A stretch of DNA of 64,000 bases from an uncultured Flavobacteriales bacterium (GTDB taxonomy: Bacteria; Bacteroidota; Bacteroidia; Flavobacteriales; Schleiferiaceae): NCBI GenBank assembly GCA_913055685.1, contig CAJXKC010000002.1:434001-498000 (forward strand), in the 5' to 3' direction. A program made the translations under genes and the position numbers. Positions 20,601 to 30,653 of this stretch are shown here, one piece after another; positions within the stretch are counted from its first letter, which is position 1, and each line of letters opens with the position of its first letter. The notes below the pieces were generated by a model. That model was not told where the DNA came from, did not search any database, and was given only the letters and a program-made list of their open reading frames with translations.

Positions 20601-21454
20601 TAGAGAACTTTTAAACTTTTACGGTAAATTTTATACTCGGAGCTAACGGTCTGAATTAGATAGTTTTCATTGCGGTAAAAAGCCATAGACTCCTTCTCAC
20701 CTAAGGCCATAAACCCACCTGGCCGTAGATGTCTAACCAAACGAGAAAGAGGCTTGCTTTGATATTGATGATTGAAATAAATCAGGACATTTTTGCAAAG
20801 TATTAGGTCGAACTGAAGGCCAAGCTCGGATTGAGTTAGATCAAACAAACTCCATTCTACATTTTCCATAAGTTCCTTATGAAAATAGCACATGGAAGAA
20901 GTTGCTTGATAATAGGCCTTTAGGCTTTGCTCACCACCAGCCTTTAGGTAATTCATTTCCGCATGCTCAATCTTTGTTTTGGAAACGGCAAAATCCTTGG
21001 CCTTTTCAAGTGCTTTCTGGGATAGGTCAGTTGCAATAATCTGTGAACGGGAAAGCATACCTGCCTCCTTAAGCATGATACAGAGACTAATAACCTCTTC
21101 ACCGCTACTTGTACCTACTACTAATATTTTTGGATTTAAAAGCCTTTCCAAGAAAGGGAAAGTGGTCGTTTTTAACTCCCTTAAAGCCAATGGCTCCCTA
21201 AATAGCTCCGTTACTTGAACCGTAAATAAGTCAGTGAAACGCCAGAAGTAATCCTTATTCCGACTCATCAATAAAGCCAATTGAGTCAGGTTGGTCAAGC
21301 GATTTAATTGTAATACCCGATGCAGTCTTCGAATTAAGGAAGATTGGTTATACCAGTCTAATCTTAAGCCATAGGCATCATAGATGAAAGAGCTGAAAGC
21401 TTGGAGCTCTTCATTGCTTATGTCTTCAAGGTCTTTGGTTGAGCTAGACTGCAT
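20600..21454 (-). CDS. CheR-type methyltransferase
   Basis: VTELFREP, VGTSSGEEVISLCIML, DLILCKNVLIYFNHQYQ, HLRPGGFMALGEKE. Confidence 0.88.
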   Translation of the reverse strand: MQSSSTKDLEDISNEELQAFSSFIYDAYGLRLDWYNQSSLIRRLHRVLQLNRLTNLTQLALLMSRNKDYFWRFTDLFTVQVTELFREPLALRELKTTTFPFLERLLNPKILVVGTSSGEEVISLCIMLKEAGMLSRSQIIATDLSQKALEKAKDFAVSKTKIEHAEMNYLKAGGEQSLKAYYQATSSMCYFHKELMENVEWSLFDLTQSELGLQFDLILCKNVLIYFNHQYQSKPLSRLVRHLRPGGFMALGEKESMAFYRNENYLIQTVSSEYKIYRKSLKVL

Positions 21455-21488
21455 ATCTTGCGAAAATAAAATAATTCGATACGTATTA

Positions 21489-22292
21489 ATGAAGAAGTGC
21501 TTACTAAGCTTTCTTATTTTATTCCTAAGTGCTTTTGGACCCTGTACTGCTCAGGACAGTGAGGTAAAGTTTTCTTCACTGGGCAAAGATTTGTGGACCC
21601 ATTCTGGTCGGCTCTTAAAAGAGATATCACAAGAAAAAACCTGGGCTTACTTAGGGATAAGTGGCGCTAGTGTGTTGGCAGTCATGTCCAATGATTTGCC
21701 CCTTCAAAGGAGCATGCAGCTAAGGGATTCTAGATTTAAGAATACTTTAAATGATCTAAGTGAGGCTTATGGGAATCCTATTTACATGGGCAGCTTAAGT
21801 CTTGGTACTTACTTATTGTCCACCGCCTTGGATAAGCCAGATCTTCAAGACTTAAGCAGTACCGCACTGCAAGCAATGGCCTTTAGCGGCTCGACGGTAA
21901 TGGGTTTAAAATTACTATTTCATCGCTGGCGGCCTGAAGAACAATTGGAATTAGATCCATATCAATTCGATGGCCCTTCTTTAAACCAAGATCAACTTTC
22001 CTTTCCCTCTGGTCACTCGGTAATTGCATTTTCTTTCGCAGCAAGTGTTTCTGCTCATTTTGAAGACAAATGGTATGTGGCAATTCCCTTGTATGGACTA
22101 GCTAGTTTAACGGCTTGGCAAAGAGTGTATGACTTTAAACACTGGCCTTCAGATGTGTTAGGAGGGGCTATTCTAGGTGTCTTAATTGGGCGTCAAGTGG
22201 CTGCCTGGCAAAAGGAAGGGAGAACAAAACTTAGTTTTGGTAGTGATGCATGGGGCAGACCCAGCATAGGGCTTCATCTTAAGATTGATTAG
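21489..22292 (+). CDS. PAP2-family phosphatase (membrane/secreted)
   Basis: ATG at 21489 (MKKCLLSFLILFLSAFG); SFPSGHSVIAFSFAASVS and VYDFKHWPSDVLGGAILG motifs. Confidence 0.88.
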   Translation: MKKCLLSFLILFLSAFGPCTAQDSEVKFSSLGKDLWTHSGRLLKEISQEKTWAYLGISGASVLAVMSNDLPLQRSMQLRDSRFKNTLNDLSEAYGNPIYMGSLSLGTYLLSTALDKPDLQDLSSTALQAMAFSGSTVMGLKLLFHRWRPEEQLELDPYQFDGPSLNQDQLSFPSGHSVIAFSFAASVSAHFEDKWYVAIPLYGLASLTAWQRVYDFKHWPSDVLGGAILGVLIGRQVAAWQKEGRTKLSFGSDAWGRPSIGLHLKID

Positions 22293-23404
22293 TCTTTATA
22301 AATAATAAACACTTGCTTGGCCTGAGGATGCTCGATGCTTAAGATATGGCTACCCCGAGAAAGTTTTTTGAGGTCTAAGTTTAAAGACTGATCATTCAAA
22401 TATTTATTGCGAATGGTATCGGAAGCCACAGTGCTGCCATCTTTTGCATAAACTTGCCAGAATACCCCCTCATAGGCAGCTGGGTTTTTTAAGTTTACTT
22501 GAAGACTATCTTTAAAATGTTTATTATTAAGACTTGCCGAAACTGCTTGTTGTGGCTGGTATTCGCTTAAAAAATCAAGGCGTGCTTTATGCAGTTTTCC
22601 AGGCCTAGTAAAATGGCTTTCCTCGGTAAAATACAGGTTTGGATATCGAAAAGCGAGACCTTCCTTCTGGGAAAAGTAGCCTAAATTATACCGCAGGAAA
22701 TCAGCTTTGCCTTCTCCTTTAAGTTCCGGGAAATACCATAGGTACTGATAACCTAAAAGGAAAAAATCATTGCTGTGAAGCCCTTTTTCAGCACCAGTAA
22801 TCCATTTCATTTGCATTAGACCACCCTTCATGTCAATCTCCTGGATTAAAGTAGCAGCTTGTTCCTTTAATTGTGGATTGAGATAGTAAACCTTAAGCAA
22901 ACCATCAAAGGGTTCGCTGCGGTTCTTGGTGAATAAAAGGAGAGAGTCATTTCGATAAAGCATCGCCTCCAAATCGTAATAGAGTTGATCCTTGTCGGGA
23001 GGGAAACCCATTTGTTCGGGATAGTAGAATTTTAAACTGCGTTTTAGCGACCAATCGTTCGTGCTAACCACATATACCTTTAAATCCCTACGATCATTAT
23101 TGTTATTCCCAAAATCTCCAATGAATAGCTCATCTTCGGCAATGGCAAGGGATTCCCAATCGGTGTTTTTAATTCCCCTAAGTTTAATTCGGTTTATAAA
23201 ATTGCCATTGGTGTCGATAATAAAAAGCTCAGGCTCATTTCCGCCATCATTTATCATGGCCATACGGAAATCGTCGATGAACACCATCCCACTGCATTCA
23301 TCCAGATCGGAGGGGAGTTCGGCAATTACTTCAGACTCAATACCCTGAGCAAAACCAAACCAAGAGCTGAGCAAAAAATAGAGCTGCCAAAGAAGATTAC
23401 GCAT
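22289..23404 (-). CDS. secreted protein of unknown function, possible beta-propeller
   Basis: MRNLLWQLYFLLSSWFGFAQG signal; ECSGMVFIDDFRMAMINDGGNEPELFIIDTNG; ATG at 23404 overlaps the queA stop codon. Confidence 0.6.
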   Translation of the reverse strand: MRNLLWQLYFLLSSWFGFAQGIESEVIAELPSDLDECSGMVFIDDFRMAMINDGGNEPELFIIDTNGNFINRIKLRGIKNTDWESLAIAEDELFIGDFGNNNNDRRDLKVYVVSTNDWSLKRSLKFYYPEQMGFPPDKDQLYYDLEAMLYRNDSLLLFTKNRSEPFDGLLKVYYLNPQLKEQAATLIQEIDMKGGLMQMKWITGAEKGLHSNDFFLLGYQYLWYFPELKGEGKADFLRYNLGYFSQKEGLAFRYPNLYFTEESHFTRPGKLHKARLDFLSEYQPQQAVSASLNNKHFKDSLQVNLKNPAAYEGVFWQVYAKDGSTVASDTIRNKYLNDQSLNLDLKKLSRGSHILSIEHPQAKQVFIIYKD

Positions 23405-24617
23405 TAGTACCATCATAATTTAATAAACAACCGTCGCCATAACTTAGAAAGCGAAAATCATTATCTAAAGCGTATTGATAAACTTTTTGCCAATCGTCTC
23501 CTAATATCGAGGCGATTAACAACATAAGTGTGCTTTTTGGTTGGTGAAAGTTAGTAACTAAACCCTTTATAATCCGGTGTTGGTATCCCGGGGCTATTAT
23601 AATTTGGGTTTTGAAGGATAACCAATCCTTAGCTTGATCTTCAAAGAAATTTAGTAGTACTTCCAAGGCATCAATTGGACTGAGGGCCTTAAAAGACTGG
23701 TCAAAACCTATCCACTGCGGAATAATCATATTATCAAGATCCCAATGCTTGCCTCCCTTAAGCATACAGGCCAACCAATACATAGATTCAATCGCCCTTA
23801 AGGAAGTAGTGCCAACACAAATTATCGGTTTAGCTTCAAGAAGTGCTTTATGCATTGACCTAATAAAATTGGCCTCCATAAAAACCTCCTCGGCATGCAT
23901 TTCGTGCTCAGCCACTGAGCTGCTTACCGGTTTAAAGGTACCGGCACCTACATGTAAGGTTAAAAAGTTACGGGCTATTCCTTTTTGATCAAGATCATTG
24001 AAAATGGCATCATTAAAATGGAGACCAGCTGTTGGAGCAGCTACCGATCCCATTTTCCGGGCATAACTAGTTTGATAGGTAGTTTTATCCGTTTCTTCGG
24101 CGGCTCTTTTTATATATGGCGGGAGAGGGGTTTTGCCTGCTAATTCTAGCATTTCAGCAAAATTGATATCCCCGGTCCAGCTTAAACGGATGCGGAAGCT
24201 GGAATCTAAGCGCTCAAGTTTTTCGGCCTTAAGTTTAACAGACCCTAAATCGATATATAAATCATGATCCTTCCATTTACGTGCACCGCCCACCAGGCAT
24301 AGGTATTCAATACTGCCTTGCATCTGCATAGCTTGTTCGATGCTTAATCCGCCGTAAGGCTCAAGGCAAAATACTTCAATTAAGCTATTCTCGTTTTTAG
24401 GAAATAATAAACGTGCCTGCACAACCTTGGTTTCATTGAAAACCATCCAGGTGTTTTCAGGAAGGGCCTCGGCAATGTACTTGTACTGACTTTGACTAAT
24501 CTTTCCGTCTTTGTAAATGAGTAGCTTACTTTCGCCTCTAGCTAAGGGGTATGCGGCGATGCGCTCCTCAGGCAAGGAATAGTTAAATTCTTCTATATCG
24601 ATATCTCGGTAAGACAA
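23397..24617 (-). CDS. queA: S-adenosylmethionine:tRNA ribosyltransferase-isomerase
   Basis: FNYSLPEERIAAYPLARGESKLL, SVAAPTAGLHF, TLHVGAGTFKPV, TNFHQPKSTLMLLIASILG; the ORF-track start (GTG, 24689) looks too long, TTG at 24617 is a candidate. Confidence 0.93.
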   Translation of the reverse strand: MSYRDIDIEEFNYSLPEERIAAYPLARGESKLLIYKDGKISQSQYKYIAEALPENTWMVFNETKVVQARLLFPKNENSLIEVFCLEPYGGLSIEQAMQMQGSIEYLCLVGGARKWKDHDLYIDLGSVKLKAEKLERLDSSFRIRLSWTGDINFAEMLELAGKTPLPPYIKRAAEETDKTTYQTSYARKMGSVAAPTAGLHFNDAIFNDLDQKGIARNFLTLHVGAGTFKPVSSSVAEHEMHAEEVFMEANFIRSMHKALLEAKPIICVGTTSLRAIESMYWLACMLKGGKHWDLDNMIIPQWIGFDQSFKALSPIDALEVLLNFFEDQAKDWLSFKTQIIIAPGYQHRIIKGLVTNFHQPKSTLMLLIASILGDDWQKVYQYALDNDFRFLSYGDGCLLNYDGTNA

Positions 24618-24689
24618 AATGGTGTTTTGGACAAAATTAATACGGAAACTTGGCACTACCTTACAAATTGAAAATTCTAATATTGCCAC

Positions 24690-25799
24690 ATGAAGCGGGT
24701 AGTACTGTCGGTAACAAATGATCTAGTGAACGACCGAAGGGTTGAGCGCAGCATAAAGAGCCTGCAAGAACAAGGTTATACTATCCATTTTGTGGGAAGA
24801 CAATTAGCGGAAAGTAGACCAGTAAAAGCTTCCTATTCCCATAAGAGGTTTAAACTGAGTTTTAATAAGGGCTTTCTTTTCTACGCCACTTTTAATTTAC
24901 GCCTCTTTTTTCACCTCCTATTTCAGAAAGCTTTTGACCTTTATTGGGCAAATGACTTGGACACCTTGTTGCCTAATTATTTAGTGGCTAAAATCTATCG
25001 CAAACCGCTTGTATACGACAGTCACGAGTATTTTAAAGGGGTGCCAGAAATTCAAAACCGACCAATAGTTAAATGGGTCTGGACTCAGCTGGAAAACTTT
25101 CTATTCAAGAGGGCTGATTATCATCTCACGGTGAACGAAAGCATCGCCAATCTTTTAGAATCTGATTATGGCCTTAGGCCTGCGGTGGTGCGCAATATTG
25201 CGGAATCCTATTTGCCAGAAATAAAGAAGGGTCGAGCTGACTTAAGCCTTCCTGAAGATGCCTTTCTTCTTATAAATCAAGGAGCGGGAATTAATATAGA
25301 CCGAGGCATGGAAGAGGCTTTTGAAGCTTTAAAACTATTACCAGAAAACATTCATTTGGTTTTAGTTGGTAAAGGCGATGTGATTCCCTTTCTAAAGCTA
25401 AAAGCAAGAGAAGAGGGTCTGATAGAGAGAGTTCATTTTGTAAATCCTTTGCCTTATCAAGAAATGATTCAGTATACCCTGCAGGCCAATGTTGGACTTT
25501 CCTTGGATAAGGATACCAATATCAATTACCGTTTTTCCTTACCCAATAAGCTCTTTGATTACATTAAATGTGGTATTCCCGTACTCAGTAGCCAGGTAAA
25601 AGAGGTCGATAAAATTGTGCGAGGAGAAGGGATAGGAATAAGTGTAGCGGTGGAGCCAAAAGCTATTGCTGAAGCGGTATTAAGTATCCAAGCGGAGCCA
25701 GAAAAATATAAGCAGGCTTTAGAGATAGCAGCACAAAAACACAATTGGGAGCATGAGTCGAAACGCCTAGCTGCCTTTATTGCTGCGATCAAGCTCTAA
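24690..25799 (+). CDS. glycosyltransferase (GT4-like)
   Basis: VTNDLVNDRRVERSIKSLQEQGYTIHFVGR, YDSHEYFKGVPEI, LPNKLFDYIKCGIPVLSSQ. Confidence 0.85.
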   Translation: MKRVVLSVTNDLVNDRRVERSIKSLQEQGYTIHFVGRQLAESRPVKASYSHKRFKLSFNKGFLFYATFNLRLFFHLLFQKAFDLYWANDLDTLLPNYLVAKIYRKPLVYDSHEYFKGVPEIQNRPIVKWVWTQLENFLFKRADYHLTVNESIANLLESDYGLRPAVVRNIAESYLPEIKKGRADLSLPEDAFLLINQGAGINIDRGMEEAFEALKLLPENIHLVLVGKGDVIPFLKLKAREEGLIERVHFVNPLPYQEMIQYTLQANVGLSLDKDTNINYRFSLPNKLFDYIKCGIPVLSSQVKEVDKIVRGEGIGISVAVEPKAIAEAVLSIQAEPEKYKQALEIAAQKHNWEHESKRLAAFIAAIKL

Positions 25800-26672
25800 G
25801 AGACGCAGTAATCGGTAGAGATCAAAAACTTTTAAAGAAGGCTTGGAGGAACAAAGATTCGAGTAAAACCGCTTTCCTCCCAAATGATATAGGCCAAGAG
25901 CCACAGTAGTAAGTCGCCAAGACTTAATTTTATTTAAGCCTATCAATAAAGGGAAATATTGCGCATAATGCGGATAATGCTCTTTGATATAGAGCAAGTT
26001 AGATAGAGCTTGCTCTGTTTTTGCTAAGAATTGAGGACTTGCCTCATCGGCCTGATAGATAGTTGGCAGGTCTATGTGATTTATAGACCAGTCAAGGTCC
26101 TTAAGCCTAAGGCCAAAAAGACTATCCTCATGACCATAGCCCAATAGCTTTTCATCAAAATACAGCCCTTCTAAATGACCAAGGTCCATTAGAAAGCAAT
26201 TGCTTTGAAAGCTCAAGAAGCCTCTTTCTTTTCGTTTTGCCACACTGCGAATTTCTCGCTGCTGAGCGTAAAGCCAGCGCAATTCGCAATTAGGGGTCGC
26301 TTTGGTATTGGCCAACTTTTTACCACCTACTGAAACTGTTTTAGACTGCGCCGAAGCCCAGTACTTCTCTAAAAAGTCGGGGTCTTCGATTTGCGCATCC
26401 CCATCAATCATTAATAGATAATGGGCATCTGCTTTTTTTAAAAGAGTATTTCTTGCCTTAGATCGACCTTGATTAACTGCGCTTAAAGAAAGTTCAACGC
26501 GAGGATCCTTAGACCATTCATTTTTCAACTTTTCCTGCCAGGACGGGGCAGAGCCATCGTCATGTATGAGAATATAGGTTTTTGCCGAAACCCTTTCAAT
26601 TTGGGCTATAATTTGCTTTAGGAGCGGACTTGGGTCAAGCTCATAAACCAATATGCCAATGCATAAATCCAA
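25767..26672 (-). CDS. glycosyltransferase family 2
   Basis: ILIHDDGSAPSWQEKL, QGRSKARNTLLKKADAHYLLMIDGDAQI. Confidence 0.85.
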   Translation of the reverse strand: MDLCIGILVYELDPSPLLKQIIAQIERVSAKTYILIHDDGSAPSWQEKLKNEWSKDPRVELSLSAVNQGRSKARNTLLKKADAHYLLMIDGDAQIEDPDFLEKYWASAQSKTVSVGGKKLANTKATPNCELRWLYAQQREIRSVAKRKERGFLSFQSNCFLMDLGHLEGLYFDEKLLGYGHEDSLFGLRLKDLDWSINHIDLPTIYQADEASPQFLAKTEQALSNLLYIKEHYPHYAQYFPLLIGLNKIKSWRLTTVALGLYHLGGKRFYSNLCSSKPSLKVFDLYRLLRLLELDRSNKGS

Positions 26673-27359
26673 TTAAAGGGTATTTTGAACTGTGTTTATG
26701 ACCTTTCCCTGATGGCATTTTAAGGTTTCATGCGGAAACTTTAAGATTAAGGAGTAATCGTGGGTAGCCATAAGAATAGCTCTACCACTATTGGAAATTT
26801 GCTCCAACAAAATCATAATCTCCTCGGAGGTAGAAGGGTCAAGGTTTCCGGTGGGCTCATCCGCCAAAATTATTTGGGGATCATTTAATAAGGAACGGGC
26901 AATGGCAACCCTCTGCTGTTCACCACCAGATAATTGATGGGGAAGCTTGTTGGCATTAGCGCCCATATTAACCTTATCCAAGACCTCTTCAATTTTGTTC
27001 TTAATCTCTTTAGAAGACTTCCAGCCGGTAGCTTGGAGAACAAATTTTAAATTATTGTAAACCGAGCGATCATTTAGTAATTGAAAGTCTTGAAAGACAA
27101 TACCTATGCGCCTTCTTAAGGTTGGAATATCACGCTCTTTTAGCTTGCGAAGATTAATTCCTGATACTTCTCCTGAACCGTCACTTAGCGGTAAATCGCC
27201 ATAAAGTGTCTTTAATAAACTGGATTTCCCAGAACCAGTAGAACCGATTAAGTATTGAAAATCACCCTGACTAACCAATAAGTCTACTTCACTTAAAACT
27301 GTTTTTGCCCCCTGTTTTATGGTGGCATTGGTCAATCGTATTATGGGGTCTCCGCGCAT
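26673..27359 (-). CDS. ftsE: ABC ATPase, FtsE-like
   Basis: LIGSTGSGKSSLLKTLYGDL, RRRIGIVFQDFQLLNDRSVYNNLKF, LSGGEQQRVAIARSLLNDPQIILADEPTGNLD. Confidence 0.85.
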   Translation of the reverse strand: MRGDPIIRLTNATIKQGAKTVLSEVDLLVSQGDFQYLIGSTGSGKSSLLKTLYGDLPLSDGSGEVSGINLRKLKERDIPTLRRRIGIVFQDFQLLNDRSVYNNLKFVLQATGWKSSKEIKNKIEEVLDKVNMGANANKLPHQLSGGEQQRVAIARSLLNDPQIILADEPTGNLDPSTSEEIMILLEQISNSGRAILMATHDYSLILKFPHETLKCHQGKVINTVQNTL

Positions 27360-27511
27360 ATTCTTTTGTTACAAATTTAAAGTTTGCCTATTGCATTAAA
27401 GCTTTAGGCTTCAATAATAATTAACAGCTCGCGTTAAAAACTTATTGTTTGTCTAAAAAAGAGACCTATTAATTACCGCTACTTTAGAATTCAGAAAAAT
27501 ATAATGCTAAT

Positions 27512-30500
27512 ATGCGGATTTACAGAGTGTTAATCCTTGTGTGGTGCTGCTTATTATGGGCGGGTTCCAGCTTAAAGGCTCAGGTAAACGAAAGTTTCAG
27601 GGGAATTAATACTGAAACAAAAACGGCGATGGAGCTTTTTGACAAGCAACAATATGGTAATGCCCAGTTGCTTTTCGACCGTATAGCCGAAACCAATGCG
27701 CTTAGTTCAGAAACTCGCATGAATGCACGTTATTATGCGGCGGTTTGTGCTATAGAGCTTTATCGAGGTGACATTAAGGAAAGGGTGGAGGAATTTGGCC
27801 GTCTCCATGAAACTAGTCCCTTGCAAAATCAACTGTGGCTTCGCTACGCGAATAATTTATTTAGTCTAAAGCGCTACCGTCAGTCGGTAGAGTACTACCA
27901 GAATGTAGATGATTATGCCATGGGTAAATCAGCTAAAGCTGAACTTCAGTTTAAACTGGCTTATTCCCATTTACAAACCGAGCAAAGCGCCGATGCTGAA
28001 AGACTCTTTTTTAAATTAAAAGATGGCGCAAGTGCCTATGCCTCTTCCGCTCGATACTACTATGCTCACCTAAGGTACAGTGCAGAAGACTATGCGACTG
28101 CGCTCACTAATTTCTTGCCTTTGCAGGAGGATCCTAATTTTGGTCCGCTTGTTCCTTATTATCTAGCGCATATCTATTATGCCCTTAAGGATTACGATAA
28201 ACTAGTATCGGTTGGCGAGGATTTAATTCAGACGGCCAGTCCCGGAAGGGCACCGGAAATAGCCAAATTGCTAGCCGACGCTTTTTACCAACGAGAAGAT
28301 TATCAGAATGCGATTAAGTACTTAGAGTTATATCAAGATAAAGGCGGTAAAATGCGTTTAATTGATCATTACCAAGCGGGTTATGCCTATTATCAAGAAG
28401 ATCGATTCAGTGAGGCAATCAAGTCCTTTAATAAAATTAGTGCTGGTCCGGAAGACCTTAGGCAAAATGCTTATTACCATCTAGCAGATGCTTATTTAAA
28501 AGTTGGCGAGCCAAATCAGGCCTTGGTAGCTTTTAAAGCCGCTTCAGAGATTCAGGAAAATGCCGCTATAGCTGAAGACGCTTACTATAATTACGCGAAG
28601 CTTAATTACGAACTTTCTAGTCCTTTTAAGGATGCCATTCAGACTTTCCAAGATTATTTAAGCCTTTATCCTAATACCAAACACCGGAAAAAGGTAAATG
28701 AGTATTTAGCCAATTTGTATATAACCTCTAAGGACTACGACCGTGCGATGGCCGCGATTAAAATTGCCGGTTTAACTAGTCCTGAAATGCGGGGTGTTTA
28801 TCAAAAAATTGCCTTCTATAGAGCCATCGAACTCTTTAATGTTGGTGCTTTAAAAGGCGCCTTAGACCGCTTTGAGGAGTCGGCTCAATATCCCGAGGAC
28901 CAATCCTTAGCTACTTTAAGTTTGTACTGGCAAGGAGAATGTCAGTATCGTTTAAAAGACTTCGAATCTGCAGAGAAGTTATTTAAAGATTTTCGCAGTG
29001 GTTATGGTGCTAGTGCTCAAGAGGTATACAATCGTTCATTTTATCATAGCGCATATATAGCCTATAAAAAGTTCGATTTTAAGGCCTCGGCTGATTTGTT
29101 CAAAGTTTTTGTCCGCGATGCCGATGATCAAGATGCGCGTAAGCCTGATGCTTATTTAAGGTTAGGCGATGCTTACCTCCTTACTGGAGGTTATTTATTA
29201 GCTCGTAATTATTATTCCAAGGCAGTAGAGGCGGGAATTAAGGATGTAGATTATGCCTATTTTCAAAAAGCAGAATGCTTGGGCCTCGAGGGTAAGTCGA
29301 GAGAAAAAATCGCCCAGCTTAAAAGTCTGGCTCAAAATTATCCCAAGAGTATTTACGCCGAGCGTGCTCGTTATGAAATTGCCCTGAGTCTATTACAGTT
29401 AGAAGATTATGAGGCAGCTCTAAAGGCCTTTGCCACTTATGAGCAAAGCTATCCGCAGAGCGATCGAAAAGCGGAAATCGGTTTAAAGCGCGGGCTTATA
29501 TATTCCAATCAAGATAAGAATACCAAGGCTATCGATGAGTATAAGGCGGTAGTCGCTAAATACCCAGGTACACCAGAATCTTTGGAAGCAATTAGGCTGG
29601 CCGAAATCAACTATAAGCGTATACAGAAGATTGATGATTATTTAGATTGGGTTGCAACCATTGAATTCGTAGACTTCAAAGATTCACAGCTAGATAGTAC
29701 CGCTTATGCTGCTGCGTTTGACGTTTATGCTGCAGCCAACTATTCCCAAGCAGTGGGATCGTTTCAATCCTATCTAAGGCGTTATCCAAAGGGTATTTTT
29801 TATGAGCCCGCTCTTTATTACGGGGCTCAATCTGCCGAAAGGGTTAAGGCCGACTCATTGGCTTATCAATTTTACGATGAATTAAGCATCAAGTCTAAAA
29901 TTGAGTATCGAATTAAAGCGTTGCAGTACACCGCAGCAGCCGACCTCAAGGATTCTTCTTTTGTAATGGCTCTCGAGCGGTATGAAAGGTTAAATAGCTT
30001 GGCACAGAGCAATGAACAGCAGATTCAGGCTCAGGAAGGAGCTCTCAATGCGGCTTGGGCTTTGCGAGATACACTTAAAGCGGATCAGTATGCGGATGCA
30101 TTATTGGTTCATGCAAGTTTGCGCCGCGAAGTAAAACAAAAGGCGATTCGGGTAAAGGCGATGGTGAGCCTCGGTAAGGAGGCCTGGAATCTAGCTATGA
30201 TGCAATTTGAAAGACTCTTGAAAATTGCAGACGGTGCCCCTAAAGCGGAGGCCTTTTATTATCAAGCCCTTATCCTACAAAAACAGGCCTATTACGACAG
30301 CAGTAATAAGAAAATAAATCTGCTAATTGATGAGCTACCGAGTTACAAAGAGTGGAAGATGAAGGCGCTTTACTTGATGGCCTTTAATTTCTGGAAGCTC
30401 GATGATATTTTCCAAGCTAATTACATTCTGGACTTTATTATAAGCTCTGCAGAGGACCAAAAATTGGTATCCAAAGCCGAAGCTTTAAAGGCAGATATAG

Positions 30501-30652
30501 CAGATGCAGAGGCAAGAGCCTTAAAGCAAAAAGAGGAATTGCTGCGCAAGCAGGCATCACCAATCATGCTTGATTCGGAAGGAGGCTTGCAATTAATTGA
30601 TTTCCCCTCCGAAGAAGAACCGCTCGAAGAACCTGAAATAATTGAGAAGTAA
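27512..30652 (+). CDS. large tetratricopeptide-repeat protein
   Basis: Signal peptide and repeated TPR-like blocks (e.g. YYHLADAYLKVGEPNQALVAFKAA, AYLRLGDAYLLTGGYLLARNYYSKAVEAG). Confidence 0.88.
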   Translation: MRIYRVLILVWCCLLWAGSSLKAQVNESFRGINTETKTAMELFDKQQYGNAQLLFDRIAETNALSSETRMNARYYAAVCAIELYRGDIKERVEEFGRLHETSPLQNQLWLRYANNLFSLKRYRQSVEYYQNVDDYAMGKSAKAELQFKLAYSHLQTEQSADAERLFFKLKDGASAYASSARYYYAHLRYSAEDYATALTNFLPLQEDPNFGPLVPYYLAHIYYALKDYDKLVSVGEDLIQTASPGRAPEIAKLLADAFYQREDYQNAIKYLELYQDKGGKMRLIDHYQAGYAYYQEDRFSEAIKSFNKISAGPEDLRQNAYYHLADAYLKVGEPNQALVAFKAASEIQENAAIAEDAYYNYAKLNYELSSPFKDAIQTFQDYLSLYPNTKHRKKVNEYLANLYITSKDYDRAMAAIKIAGLTSPEMRGVYQKIAFYRAIELFNVGALKGALDRFEESAQYPEDQSLATLSLYWQGECQYRLKDFESAEKLFKDFRSGYGASAQEVYNRSFYHSAYIAYKKFDFKASADLFKVFVRDADDQDARKPDAYLRLGDAYLLTGGYLLARNYYSKAVEAGIKDVDYAYFQKAECLGLEGKSREKIAQLKSLAQNYPKSIYAERARYEIALSLLQLEDYEAALKAFATYEQSYPQSDRKAEIGLKRGLIYSNQDKNTKAIDEYKAVVAKYPGTPESLEAIRLAEINYKRIQKIDDYLDWVATIEFVDFKDSQLDSTAYAAAFDVYAAANYSQAVGSFQSYLRRYPKGIFYEPALYYGAQSAERVKADSLAYQFYDELSIKSKIEYRIKALQYTAAADLKDSSFVMALERYERLNSLAQSNEQQIQAQEGALNAAWALRDTLKADQYADALLVHASLRREVKQKAIRVKAMVSLGKEAWNLAMMQFERLLKIADGAPKAEAFYYQALILQKQAYYDSSNKKINLLIDELPSYKEWKMKALYLMAFNFWKLDDIFQANYILDFIISSAEDQKLVSKAEALKADIADAEARALKQKEELLRKQASPIMLDSEGGLQLIDFPSEEEPLEEPEIIEK

Positions 30653-30653
30653 A

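Noticed and set aside
27512-30652. TPR and beta-barrel gene pair as a novel system
   Set aside because: Looks like ordinary Bacteroidetes envelope-associated TPR plus outer-membrane barrel genes; no unusual motif
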